A DNA stretch of 64,000 bases. Origin: Lachnospiraceae bacterium. GTDB taxonomy: Bacteria; Bacillota; Clostridia; Lachnospirales; Lachnospiraceae. The position numbers were made by a program, and so were the translations under genes. Of this stretch, positions 25,933-34,583 are shown one piece after another; within the stretch, counting starts at the first letter, position 1, and every line of letters begins with the position of its first letter. Location of the stretch: assembly GCA_017450485.1 (NCBI GenBank), contig JAFSTN010000040.1, forward strand, positions 1-64,000. Reading direction: 5' to 3'. A model generated the notes under the pieces. That model was not told where the DNA came from. It did not search any database and was given only the letters and a program-made list of their open reading frames with translations.

Positions 25933-28263
25933 ATGAGACTGAATGAACTGACTGTCGGACAGGCAGCACAGATAAATACGGTAGGCGGTGAGGGAGCACT
26001 CAGACAGCATCTGCTCGATATGGGTGTGATACCCGGAGCTTATGTACATGTAGTCAAGTTCGCACCTATGGGTGATCCCATGGAGATCAAGATACATGAC
26101 TATGAACTGACTCTCAGACTTGCTGATGCCCGTCAGATAGAAATAACATTGACCGAATCGGTCCCTGAAGCCGGAACGAATGAAGGACCCGGGCACGAAC
26201 ATCCCGGATTGGGCGAGGGTGGCCGTTTTCATATGAAAGGCGACGGTGATCCGCTGCCGGATGGAACTGTTCTTACGTTTGCTCTGGTGGGAAATCAGAA
26301 CAGCGGTAAGACCACACTTTTTAATACTCTTACGGGCTCCAACCAGCATGTGGGCAATTTCCCCGGAGTGACTGTGGACCGCAAGGACGGCCCCATCCGA
26401 AATAGGCCCGATACAATGTTGACCGATCTGCCCGGCATCTATTCCATGTCACCGTATTCCACGGAGGAGATAGTATCCCGTGATTTCGTGCTGCAGAATA
26501 AGCCTGCGGGCATCATCAATATACTGGATGCCACGAACATAGAGCGTAATCTCTATCTGACGATGCAGCTTCTCGAGATGAATATCCCGATGGTCGTAGC
26601 ACTCAATATGATGGATGAAATGCGTGAAAACGGTGGAACGGTGGATATAAACGCCATGGAGCATATGCTGGGTGTGCCCGTAGTCCCGATATCGGCAGCG
26701 AATAACGAGGGTGTGGATGAACTTGTGGAACACGCACTTCACGTGGCACATTACCGCGAGAAGCCTTTGAGGCAGGATTTCTGCGATGAGAAAGACCACG
26801 GCGGAGCAGTCCATCGCGCTTTGCATGCAGTTTCCCACCTGATAGAGGACCATGCCGCACGTACTTCACTCCCGGTCAGATTTGCCGCATCAAAGGTCAT
26901 CGAGGGAGATGAACGGATCATCGATCAACTTGAACTGGATGACAATGAGAAAGAAATGATCGAGCATATCGTTCTTCAGATGGAAAAGGAGAGAGGATTG
27001 GATCGCTGTGCTGCAATAGCGGATATGCGCTTTGCCTTTATCGGAAAGGTCTGCTCCTCCTGCGTCAGAAAACCGAAAGAGAGTAAGGAACGAACCAGAA
27101 GTGAAAAGATAGATCGTGTACTGACCGGCAAGTATACCGCGATCCCCGCTTTCATAGCGATCATGGGACTGGTATGCTTCCTGACGTTCAATGTGCTGGG
27201 AGCCGGTCTCCAGCGGCTGCTGGAGATGGGAGTCGGGGCGGCGACCGATGCGGTCGACAGTGGCCTTAAGGCTGCCGGAGTCGGTGAAGTCCTGCACGGA
27301 CTTATCATCGACGGTATCTTTGAAGGCGTCGGCAGTGTTCTTTCATTTATGCCGATCGTCGTTGTCATGTTCCTTTTCCTGTCCCTGCTAGAGGACAGCG
27401 GATATATTGCCCGGGTGGCTTTCGTTATGGATAAGCTTCTGCGTCGTATCGGTTTATCCGGGCGCAGTGTCGTGCCTATGCTGATCGGTTTCGGATGTAC
27501 AGTTCCAGCAGTTATGTCAACCAGAACTCTGCCGAGTGAGAGAGACCGCCGCATGACCATCCTGCTTACACCGTTTATGAGCTGTTCAGCCAAGATGCCG
27601 ATATACGCCTTCTTTGTGGATGCTTTTTTCCCGAGATTCAAGGCACTTATCCTGATAGGACTGTATGTGCTCGGGATGGCGGTCGGGGTCCTGATCGCAT
27701 TTATCTATCGCAAGACTCTGTTTAAAGGCGAGGCTGTTCCTTTTGTTATGGAACTTCCGAACTATCGCATGCCACGTCCGCAGAACGTGCTGCGTCTTCT
27801 CTGGGAAAAGGCAAAAGACTTCCTGCAGAGAGCTTTCTCGATTATACTTATCGCGACGGTGGTCATATGGGTGCTGAAGAGCTTTGATACACATTTCAGA
27901 TTTCTGACAGATTCCGGTACCAGCATTTTGGCAGTCATTTCCGGATGGATCGCTCCAGTCATGAAGCCGGCGGGATTGGGGGACTGGAGGATATGCATCT
28001 CGCTGATCAGCGGATTCATGGCTAAAGAAAGTGTGGTATCTACACTGGAGGTTCTGTTTGAAGAAAATATCACGAATGTGATGACACCGGTCACAGCTGC
28101 ATCATTGCTTGTATTCTCACTCCTGTATACACCGTGCGTGGCAGCTGTGGCAGCGGTTAAGAGGGAACTCGGCGGCAAGTGGGCTGTCGGAATGATCGTA
28201 TGGCAGTGTGCGGTTGCCTGGATAGCAGCGGTCATAGTCCGTTTGATCGGAATGCTGCTATAG
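25933..28263 (+). CDS. feoB: FeoA-FeoB fusion ferrous iron transporter
   Basis: This is the main Fe2+ importer of anaerobes. The 776-residue protein joins an N-terminal SH3-like FeoA domain (residues 1-75) to FeoB through a His/Gly-rich linker (GHEHPGLGEGG, about residues 88-98). The G domain shows G1 GNQNSGKTT with Lys126, DLPGIYSM and NMMD, and the C-terminal half holds two Gate-type helical domains (SVVPMLIGFGCTVPA, SLLYTPCVAAVAA). No clear Shine-Dalgarno lies before the ATG. It converges with surE, the two stops being 3 nt apart. Confidence 0.95.
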   Translation: MRLNELTVGQAAQINTVGGEGALRQHLLDMGVIPGAYVHVVKFAPMGDPMEIKIHDYELTLRLADARQIEITLTESVPEAGTNEGPGHEHPGLGEGGRFHMKGDGDPLPDGTVLTFALVGNQNSGKTTLFNTLTGSNQHVGNFPGVTVDRKDGPIRNRPDTMLTDLPGIYSMSPYSTEEIVSRDFVLQNKPAGIINILDATNIERNLYLTMQLLEMNIPMVVALNMMDEMRENGGTVDINAMEHMLGVPVVPISAANNEGVDELVEHALHVAHYREKPLRQDFCDEKDHGGAVHRALHAVSHLIEDHAARTSLPVRFAASKVIEGDERIIDQLELDDNEKEMIEHIVLQMEKERGLDRCAAIADMRFAFIGKVCSSCVRKPKESKERTRSEKIDRVLTGKYTAIPAFIAIMGLVCFLTFNVLGAGLQRLLEMGVGAATDAVDSGLKAAGVGEVLHGLIIDGIFEGVGSVLSFMPIVVVMFLFLSLLEDSGYIARVAFVMDKLLRRIGLSGRSVVPMLIGFGCTVPAVMSTRTLPSERDRRMTILLTPFMSCSAKMPIYAFFVDAFFPRFKALILIGLYVLGMAVGVLIAFIYRKTLFKGEAVPFVMELPNYRMPRPQNVLRLLWEKAKDFLQRAFSIILIATVVIWVLKSFDTHFRFLTDSGTSILAVISGWIAPVMKPAGLGDWRICISLISGFMAKESVVSTLEVLFEENITNVMTPVTAASLLVFSLLYTPCVAAVAAVKRELGGKWAVGMIVWQCAVAWIAAVIVRLIGMLL

Positions 28264-28266
28264 AAA

Positions 28267-28983
28267 TTACCCCACGTTGTTTACTATGCCGACGGATATA
28301 CAGTTGTCTATAAGACTGTGGAAGTCGGTATCGGGTTCCGATTCGAGATTCAGATCTCCCTCAACCATATATCTTTTTCCACCGTTCTCCAGTTCGGATA
28401 TCACATTGTAATGATCGTGATAGAAGGAACTGCGAGATGTTTTGGCATTTCTGATGATCCCTTTACACTCGGCCAGAGCACACCCCGGGAAATTGATATT
28501 GATCACCTGTCCGTATTCGAGCGGATGATCCGCATATTCGGTCAGCAGGTCCGTAAGATAGGCATCCGTGACTTCATGGATGCCGTTTATATGCTCTGAG
28601 ACAGCTATTGCCTGATAGCCCTGAAAGGCGGCTTCAAAAGCAGCACCTACCGTAGCGGAGTACTGGATGTCGGTAGCCGCATTATAGCCGAAATTGATAC
28701 CGGACAGAACCAGATCCGGCTTTTCGGGCATCACGTTCAGACTGCCGACCCTGACACAGTCGGCGGGTGTGCCGGTGCAGGAGTATGCATGTACTCCTTT
28801 TACCGGAAAGTCATGCGGATAGACATCTATGGGCTCGCGTAAAGTGATGCTGTGCGAAGCGGCACTCCTCTGATGGAGCGGTGCGACAACCCAGACCTCG
28901 CCGAGCTTGAGAGCGGCGCGGGCCAGCCTGATGATGCCGTCAGCATCTATTCCGTCATCATTGGTTATCAGGATATTTCTCAT
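28267..28983 (-). CDS. surE: 5'/3'-nucleotidase SurE
   Basis: This metal-dependent phosphatase acts on nucleoside 5' and 3' monophosphates. The 238-residue product starts MRNILITNDDGIDADGI, in which the Asp pair binds the metal, and continues with VVAPLHQRSAASHSIT, GTPADCV and LSGINFGYN, all SurE landmarks. A GGAG site precedes this start, which is preferred over an in-frame ATG 39 nt upstream. Its first four bases overlap the pyrI stop, making it the last gene of pyrB-pyrI-surE, a sensible link to nucleotide metabolism. Confidence 0.93.
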   Translation of the reverse strand: MRNILITNDDGIDADGIIRLARAALKLGEVWVVAPLHQRSAASHSITLREPIDVYPHDFPVKGVHAYSCTGTPADCVRVGSLNVMPEKPDLVLSGINFGYNAATDIQYSATVGAAFEAAFQGYQAIAVSEHINGIHEVTDAYLTDLLTEYADHPLEYGQVININFPGCALAECKGIIRNAKTSRSSFYHDHYNVISELENGGKRYMVEGDLNLESEPDTDFHSLIDNCISVGIVNNVG

Positions 28984-29423
28984 ATATCGGACTCCGCTTT
29001 GGGGGCATATTTCTCTTCGCAATACTTACATCTGTAGACTTCGTTTTCTTCATCCGCCAGGACGAAGATATGCGGAAGCCCCTGCTCGATCGATGTGATG
29101 CAGCGGGGATTATGGCACTTGATGACGTTTCTTATCTCTTTGGGCAGAACGAGTTCTTTTTTGTCAACGATCTCACCGTCTTTGATCACGTTGACTGTGA
29201 TGTTATGATCGATGAATGCGAGGACGTCCAGATCCAGTGTGTTGATGTCACACTCAACCTTGAGGATATCTTTGCGTCCCATCTTGGCTGACTTGGCATT
29301 CTTGATGATGGCGACCGTATCGGCGTTCTTATCAAGTCCCAGGTGCTTGTATATCGAGAGGCTCTTGCCTGCTTTGATATGATCGAGCACGAAGCCTTCT
29401 TCTATTTTTCCTATATTTAGCAT
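28980..29423 (-). CDS. pyrI: aspartate carbamoyltransferase regulatory subunit
   Basis: PyrI binds ATP/CTP/UTP and confers allosteric control on the PyrB trimers. The 147-residue product has an N-terminal allosteric domain (FVLDHIKAGKSLSIYKHLGL) and a C-terminal zinc domain with four Cys (CHNPRC and CKYC), matching family length. It is separated from pyrB by 116 nt that contain the structured repeat copy 2. An AAAGGAAA site lies before its ATG. Confidence 0.96.
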   Translation of the reverse strand: MLNIGKIEEGFVLDHIKAGKSLSIYKHLGLDKNADTVAIIKNAKSAKMGRKDILKVECDINTLDLDVLAFIDHNITVNVIKDGEIVDKKELVLPKEIRNVIKCHNPRCITSIEQGLPHIFVLADEENEVYRCKYCEEKYAPKAESDI

Positions 29424-29473
29424 GACGATTTTTCCTTTCTGTTCAGGTTTATGTGTACTGTCCGAGGATGCGG

Positions 29474-29547
29474 CTCCATAGAAACCCGCAGCGAGTACTG
29501 TCGCGCAAGCTTGCTTGCGGTAGTCGCAGCAAGGGTTTGCTATGGAG
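29474..29547 (-). repeat. structured palindromic repeat, copy 2
   Basis: Read on the minus strand, the left arm is CTCCATAGCAAACCC (29547-29533) and the right arm GGGTTTCTATGGAG (29487-29474). They pair with a single bulged C and enclose a 45-nt core (29532-29488) that is 44/45 identical to 4753-4797. The left arm contains the last codon and stop of pyrB. The element ends 50 nt before pyrI. Confidence 0.85.
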
Positions 29548-30472
29548 TCGTATCCGTATCACTTACCAATCCCAGCAGCGTCATAATAAGCGCCATCCTT
29601 ACGTATACTCCATACTGCGCCTGCTTGAAATACACTGCCCTCGGATCGTCATCAACCTCTACGGAGATCTCATTGACTCTCGGTAGGGGATGGAGTACGA
29701 GCATGTCTTCACGGGCGAGCTGGAGCTTCTCGTTGGTCAGGATGTAGAAGTCTTTCAGTCTGACGTAATCTTCCTCGTTGAAGAAACGCTCTCTCTGCAC
29801 TCTGGTCATATAGAGGATATCGAGATCGCCTATGCTGACTTCGAGTTTGATCACTTCTTCATATTCAATGCCGGATTCGATCAACTTATCGGTGATGTAA
29901 TCCGGGATACGCAGCTCGGGAGGTGAGATGAATATGAACTTGATGCCCTCGTATCTGATGAGGGCGTTTATCAGTGAGTGGACGGTACGGCCGAATTTCA
30001 GATCACCGCAGAGACCTATGGTGAAGTTGCCGAGCCTGCCTTTGAGCGCTCTGATGGTCATCAGGTCGGTCAGGGTCTGTGTAGGGTGCTGGTGCCCGCC
30101 GTCGCCGGCATTGATCACCGGTATGCCTGACTTGCTCGCGGCCACCATCGGCGCGCCTTCTTTGGGGTGCCTCATTGCGCATATATCCGCATAGCAGGAG
30201 ATGACACGGATCGTATCGGATACGCTTTCACCTTTTGCTGCGGATGACGATGATGCTTCGGAGAAGCCCAGAACCTGTCCGCCCAGATGTATCATGGCGG
30301 ATTCGAAACTTAAGCGTGTCCGGGTACTCGGCTCGTAGAAGCATGTCGCCAGTGTTTTGCCGTCGCATACATGTGCATATTTGGCCGGATCGGCGGAGAT
30401 GCTTTCCGCCAGATCGAAGAGTTTGTCGAGCTCCTCCACGGAGAAGTCGAGCGGATTCATCAGATGTCTCAT
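29540..30472 (-). CDS. pyrB: aspartate carbamoyltransferase catalytic subunit
   Basis: This enzyme joins carbamoyl phosphate and aspartate in the committed step of pyrimidine synthesis. The 310-residue protein has the carbamoyl-phosphate loop [41 protein letters not shown] and [10 protein letters not shown] strong GGGAGGG site precedes the ATG. Downstream pyrI makes this a PyrB3/PyrI2-type holoenzyme. It lies only 60 nt after the nitroreductase gene, with a terminator hairpin in between. Confidence 0.97.
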   Translation of the reverse strand: MRHLMNPLDFSVEELDKLFDLAESISADPAKYAHVCDGKTLATCFYEPSTRTRLSFESAMIHLGGQVLGFSEASSSSAAKGESVSDTIRVISCYADICAMRHPKEGAPMVAASKSGIPVINAGDGGHQHPTQTLTDLMTIRALKGRLGNFTIGLCGDLKFGRTVHSLINALIRYEGIKFIFISPPELRIPDYITDKLIESGIEYEEVIKLEVSIGDLDILYMTRVQRERFFNEEDYVRLKDFYILTNEKLQLAREDMLVLHPLPRVNEISVEVDDDPRAVYFKQAQYGVYVRMALIMTLLGLVSDTDTTP

Positions 30473-30503
30473 ATTCCCTCCCTGATATGTGTATGCAAAA
30501 GAA

Positions 30504-30527
30504 AAGGAAGATCAAACGATCTTCCTT
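30504..30527 (-). terminator. terminator between nitroreductase gene and pyrB
   Basis: On the minus strand AAGGAAGATC pairs perfectly with GATCTTCCTT around a GTTT loop and is followed by TTCTTTT. It ends the nitroreductase transcript and also lies just upstream of pyrB, where it could act as an attenuator. Confidence 0.75.
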
Positions 30528-30532
30528 AACAA

Positions 30533-31075
30533 CTATGATCTAAATGAAACTAATTCGGCTACTTCCTTACGCTTCGGAGCTTCGGGATCGATATCGGGAT
30601 ATCCGATCGGTATAAGTGCCGATACGGAACGACCTTCCTCGATTCCCAGAATATCGATCACGGTACTCTCATCATAGAGCCCCATGATAACGGTACCGAG
30701 GCCGTGGTCGTGAGCCGACAGGCACAGCGTCTGTGAAGCAACACCGGCATCGTACATAGTCCATCCGTCTCCCTTGGGAGTGGAAGCGGAACCGTCACGC
30801 TCGTAACCGCTTCTCTTATCAATGGATACTACAACTATAAGAGCAGGAGCCTGTTTGATGATGGCACCGTTGCCGGGCCATATGGTGGTGGCTTCATCCG
30901 CGATACGGTCCTTGATGGCACCTTCGGCCACTATGTAACGTACGGTCTGAGAATTCTTCCAGCTGGGGGCGTATGCTGCATCACCGATCAGCTCTTCGAT
31001 AACGGAGTGATCTATTGCATCGCTTTTGAATTTACGGATACTTCTGCGAGTTTTGATACAATCCTGAACAGTCAT
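30533..31075 (-). CDS. nitroreductase family FMN oxidoreductase
   Basis: This is a predicted FMN-dependent NAD(P)H oxidoreductase of 180 residues. The N-terminal CIKTRRSIRKFKSD is the phosphate-binding Arg cluster of the nitroreductase fold. APSWKNSQTVRYIV continues the flavin site, and GLGTVIMGLYDE plus ALIPIGYPD are the usual C-terminal landmarks. The natural substrate is not evident. GGAGG precedes the ATG, with its own promoter and terminator. Confidence 0.9.
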   Translation of the reverse strand: MTVQDCIKTRRSIRKFKSDAIDHSVIEELIGDAAYAPSWKNSQTVRYIVAEGAIKDRIADEATTIWPGNGAIIKQAPALIVVVSIDKRSGYERDGSASTPKGDGWTMYDAGVASQTLCLSAHDHGLGTVIMGLYDESTVIDILGIEEGRSVSALIPIGYPDIDPEAPKRKEVAELVSFRS

Positions 31076-31133
31076 GTGACACCTCCTGAATCTGAGTTTG
31101 ATGACAGATGGGTTTGCTTAACCCTTATCGTGT

Positions 31134-31162
31134 AGTATAGCAAATTGATATCGGGCTTTCAA
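31134..31162 (-). promoter_or_regulatory. promoter of the nitroreductase gene
   Basis: Minus-strand TTGAAA (31157-31162), a 17-nt spacer and TATACT (31134-31139). Confidence 0.65.
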
Positions 31163-31256
31163 TGAGGAAATGTATGATTCTCCGATGAATTGTGGTAAAC
31201 TCGTAGACATAAACCTAACAGTATTGTAACCCCTCGAGGGTACGGATCGGAGGAAC

Positions 31257-31700
31257 ATGAGCGAAGAGAGAACGAACGCCGCATCGGATAATGCAGGCTA
31301 TGTGGAAGAAGAAAAGAAGCAGTATGTTGCACGTAAGAGATGGCTTCTGTTCGGCCTTCCTTTTACATTTACAAAATATACGATCGGTGAGGATGTTCTG
31401 ACCATCGATACCGGCTTCTTTACCCGTAATGAGAACGACTGCTATATGTATAAGATTCAGGATGTTCAGTATTCGGCTTCCATCATGGAGCGCCTGGCCG
31501 GTCTGGGTACTATCACCTGCTTCACCGGTGATACGACCGATCCCACGCTTGTGATCAGGCATATCAAGAAGTCGAAGGAAATCAAGAACTTCATCCTGGA
31601 TGCATCCGAGAGGGCGCGTATACGCCGCAGAACGATGAACATGCTCAACATCGGCGCAGCCGGAGAGGGAATGGATGTTGATATCGCAGACTTTACCTGA
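31257..31700 (+). CDS. bacterial PH-domain protein
   Basis: This 147-residue protein appears to be a single bacterial pleckstrin-homology-like domain (DUF304/bPH type). A polar N-terminus is followed from about residue 30 by a beta-rich run (FTFTKYTIGEDVLTIDTGFF). The typical helix-loop KIQDVQYSASIMERLAGLGT follows, then TLVIRHIKKSKEIKNFIL. No transmembrane helix is seen, so it may sit at the membrane by its domain or a partner. The function is unknown. GGAGG precedes the ATG, and the ROK kinase follows after 52 nt. Confidence 0.75.
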   Translation: MSEERTNAASDNAGYVEEEKKQYVARKRWLLFGLPFTFTKYTIGEDVLTIDTGFFTRNENDCYMYKIQDVQYSASIMERLAGLGTITCFTGDTTDPTLVIRHIKKSKEIKNFILDASERARIRRRTMNMLNIGAAGEGMDVDIADFT

Positions 31701-31752
31701 TATCCGCAGGATACGGCGTATGTCAGCCGGGTGAGTACGGGGAGCACAATTA

Positions 31753-32622
31753 ATGTACGGAGCACTTGAAGCCGGCGGTACCAAGATGGTATGCGCGATC
31801 GGTGATGAAAAAGGACATATCACGGAGAGAAAGGTTATCCCGACTCTTACACCGGCGGAAACCATACCGCCGATGATCGATTTCTTCAGATCGTATGATA
31901 TCGAAGCACTCGGCATAGCCTGTTTCGGTCCGATAGATCTGATACCGGGATCGCCCACTTACGGTCATATCACTTCCACACCCAAGCTGGAGTGGCGCGA
32001 TACGGATATAGTAGGATCTTTTGCCGAAGCCCTGGGTATTCCGATAGGATTTGATACCGATGTGAACGGGTCGCTCCTCGGAGAAGTGACCTGGGGCAGT
32101 GCCCGGGGGCTTGATGATGTGGTTTATATAACCATAGGCACCGGTGTCGGCGGCGGAGTAATGAGCGGAGGCAGGCTCGTTCACGGCATGCTGCATCCTG
32201 AGCTTGGTCATATGATCATACCGCGAAGGGACGGTGATATATACCCCGGTGTGTGCCCGTATCACGGCGATTGCCTGGAGGGACTCGTATCGGGCCCTTC
32301 CATAGAGCGCAGATACGGAGTAAAAGCCGCAGAGCTTGCGGACCGCCCCGAAGTATGGGAGCTTGAAGCATACTATATAGCGGAAGCGCTGGTAAATATA
32401 ATCCTGACTCTAAGCCCTCAGCGGATCATACTCGGCGGCGGAGTCATGCATCAGGAGCAGCTCTATGCACTCATCAGATCGCATGTGTCTGATATGCTGG
32501 CGGGATATATACAGGCCGCACCGCTGAGCGATATGGACAGGTACATCGTTCCTCCGTCACTGAACGACGATCAGGGGATAATGGGAGCTGTCCGACTTGC
32601 CATGGAAGCACTGGGACAGTAA
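31753..32622 (+). CDS. ROK family fructokinase
   Basis: This is a predicted ATP-dependent sugar kinase, most likely fructokinase. The 289-residue product has the ATP loop LEAGGTKMVCAIG and FDTDVNGSLLGE with the catalytic Asp. GTGVGGGVMSGG comes next, then the ROK zinc site spread over ELGHMI, VCPYHGDCLEGL (His/Cys ligands). The pattern GHMIIPRRDGD with CPYH is that of the ScrK/GmuE branch. folC starts 4 nt after its stop, so the sugar kinase and folate genes form one operon. Confidence 0.88.
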   Translation: MYGALEAGGTKMVCAIGDEKGHITERKVIPTLTPAETIPPMIDFFRSYDIEALGIACFGPIDLIPGSPTYGHITSTPKLEWRDTDIVGSFAEALGIPIGFDTDVNGSLLGEVTWGSARGLDDVVYITIGTGVGGGVMSGGRLVHGMLHPELGHMIIPRRDGDIYPGVCPYHGDCLEGLVSGPSIERRYGVKAAELADRPEVWELEAYYIAEALVNIILTLSPQRIILGGGVMHQEQLYALIRSHVSDMLAGYIQAAPLSDMDRYIVPPSLNDDQGIMGAVRLAMEALGQ

Positions 32623-32626
32623 ATAT

Positions 32627-33958
32627 ATGAACATCAGAGAAGCACAACAATATAAGGAGAGACTCGCTGCAGCCGGCATGAAGCCCGGGCTGGAGCGGAT
32701 GAGTGTACTCTGCTCCAAGCTGGGCAATCCACAGAACGGACTTAACTTCATTCATGTGGCAGGTACCAACGGCAAGGGCTCCGTATGTGCTTTTATCTCA
32801 AGTATATTGGATGAGGCAGGATATAAAGTCGGACGCTATACGTCTCCGGCAGTCATAGAAGACAGGGAACGATACCGGATAGGCGGAAGGAATGTTTCAC
32901 AGAGTGCGTATTGCCGTAATCTGGAGGAGGTCAAGGCCGCAGCGGATATGATGGTCCTGGAGGGCGGAGAGGAGAATGAGCCTACGCTCTTTGAGGTCGA
33001 GACTGCGCTTGCTTTTATGATCTTCGCCGAAGCCGGATGCGATATCGTGGTCCTCGAATGCGGGATGGGCGGAGCCGGGGATGCCACGAATATCATCCAT
33101 GCTCCCGCGGTCAGCGTGATCACGCGCGTAAGTCTGGATCATACCAGATACCTCGGCAGGACGGTGGATGCCATAGCTCGTGAGAAAGTAGGCATCATAA
33201 AGAAGGGCACGAATGTGGTCACGATATCACAGACTCCCGAGGTGATCTCCGTTATCAAGGCAAAAGCCTCACTCGAGAAGGCCCCGCTGACCATAGCTGA
33301 TCCGGCGGGTATCAAAAATGCCAAAGCCGGACTTAAGACAACCACATTTGATTACGGCAGATATAAGGGGCTGAAGATATCCCTGATCGGCTCCTGGCAG
33401 ATAGAGAATGCGATCGTGGCCATATCGGCCGTGGAGTCGCTTCGCAAGGTGCGGATCAGGATCGATGAGAAATCCATCAAAGAGGGACTGCTTAAAGCCG
33501 TATGGCCGGGCAGATTTGAGATCATATCGCATAACCCGACCGTGATAATTGACGGTGCTCATAATGAAAATGCGGCAAAGAGACTCTCGAAGACCGTCGA
33601 ATATTTCTTCCATAATGAAGAAGAAGCGGGCAAGCTGATATTCATCATGGGTGTGCTGGGGGATAAGAATTATCCCGCGATCTGTGAGTACATGGCGCCC
33701 CATGCGGCCCATGTCATCACATTGACACCTGATAATCCGCGTGCCCTGCCGGCACAGGAATTGGCCGAGACCGTGAAGAAGTATAATGACATGGTGAGTG
33801 TGGCCACTTCCCCCGACGAAGCGCTGGAGATGGCATATCTGTTGGCCGATAAGGATTCCGTGATCATAGCGTTCGGATCGCTGTCGTTTCTGGGAGCCAT
33901 CAGGACACTGACTGACTCAAAGGGAGCAGCTCTGAAGAAAAAACAGATCGTGCCGTAG
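32627..33958 (+). CDS. folC: folylpolyglutamate/dihydrofolate synthase
   Basis: This Mur-ligase-fold enzyme adds glutamates to folates (and may also form dihydrofolate from dihydropteroate). The 443 residues include the P-loop AGTNGKGSVCAFIS, TSPAVIEDRERYRIGG, the acidic ECGMGGAGDATN segment and VIIDGAHNENAAKRL in the C-terminal domain. The ATG at 32627 is chosen; in-frame codons further upstream lie within the kinase gene. It heads folC-folE-folP-folBK. Confidence 0.95.
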   Translation: MNIREAQQYKERLAAAGMKPGLERMSVLCSKLGNPQNGLNFIHVAGTNGKGSVCAFISSILDEAGYKVGRYTSPAVIEDRERYRIGGRNVSQSAYCRNLEEVKAAADMMVLEGGEENEPTLFEVETALAFMIFAEAGCDIVVLECGMGGAGDATNIIHAPAVSVITRVSLDHTRYLGRTVDAIAREKVGIIKKGTNVVTISQTPEVISVIKAKASLEKAPLTIADPAGIKNAKAGLKTTTFDYGRYKGLKISLIGSWQIENAIVAISAVESLRKVRIRIDEKSIKEGLLKAVWPGRFEIISHNPTVIIDGAHNENAAKRLSKTVEYFFHNEEEAGKLIFIMGVLGDKNYPAICEYMAPHAAHVITLTPDNPRALPAQELAETVKKYNDMVSVATSPDEALEMAYLLADKDSVIIAFGSLSFLGAIRTLTDSKGAALKKKQIVP

Positions 33959-33995
33959 GCCGATCGATACAGACAGTATACATGGTGATTATGAG

Positions 33996-34556
33996 ATGAT
34001 CGATGAAGAGAAGATTAAACAGGCGATAAAGATGATCCTCGAAGGGATCGGAGAGGATCCGGAGCGTGAAGGACTGGCAGGCACTCCCGACAGAGTGGCC
34101 AGAATGTACGGAGAGATATTCGCGGGAATGGATGATGATCCGGCGAACTATCTGTCACGGACTTTCTCGGCCGAGGGTACGGACATGGTAGTGGAAAGGG
34201 AGATACCGTTCTACTCCATGTGCGAGCATCATCTCATGCCTTTCTTCGGTCATGCGTATATCGGATATATACCGAAGGACAGAGTAGTTGGCTTAAGCAA
34301 GCTGGCACGTGCCGTGGATGTATATGCGAAGCGCCCCCAGATCCAGGAGCAGATGACTGCGCAGATAGCTGATGCGATATATGAGGATCTCGACTGTGCC
34401 GGCGTCATCGTAGTGCTCAAAGCCGAGCATATGTGTATGTCCATGCGAGGTGTGAAAAAGGGCGGGACACTGACCGTGACCGAAGCCAGACGTGGCGTAT
34501 TTGAATCCGATCATGGGCTGGAGGAACGCTTCTTCCGTATGATCGGGATCAGGTGA
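33996..34556 (+). CDS. folE: GTP cyclohydrolase I
   Basis: This enzyme opens GTP to dihydroneopterin triphosphate, the first pterin step of folate synthesis. The 186-residue protein has the zinc and catalytic motif MCEHHLMPFFG, then GLSKLARAVDVYAKRPQIQE. The second Cys ligand lies in EHMCMSMRGVKK. Length and motifs are those of type IA FolE. Confidence 0.97.
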   Translation: MIDEEKIKQAIKMILEGIGEDPEREGLAGTPDRVARMYGEIFAGMDDDPANYLSRTFSAEGTDMVVEREIPFYSMCEHHLMPFFGHAYIGYIPKDRVVGLSKLARAVDVYAKRPQIQEQMTAQIADAIYEDLDCAGVIVVLKAEHMCMSMRGVKKGGTLTVTEARRGVFESDHGLEERFFRMIGIR

Positions 34557-34583
34557 TCCGGATCCGGAGATATGGAGCAGATT

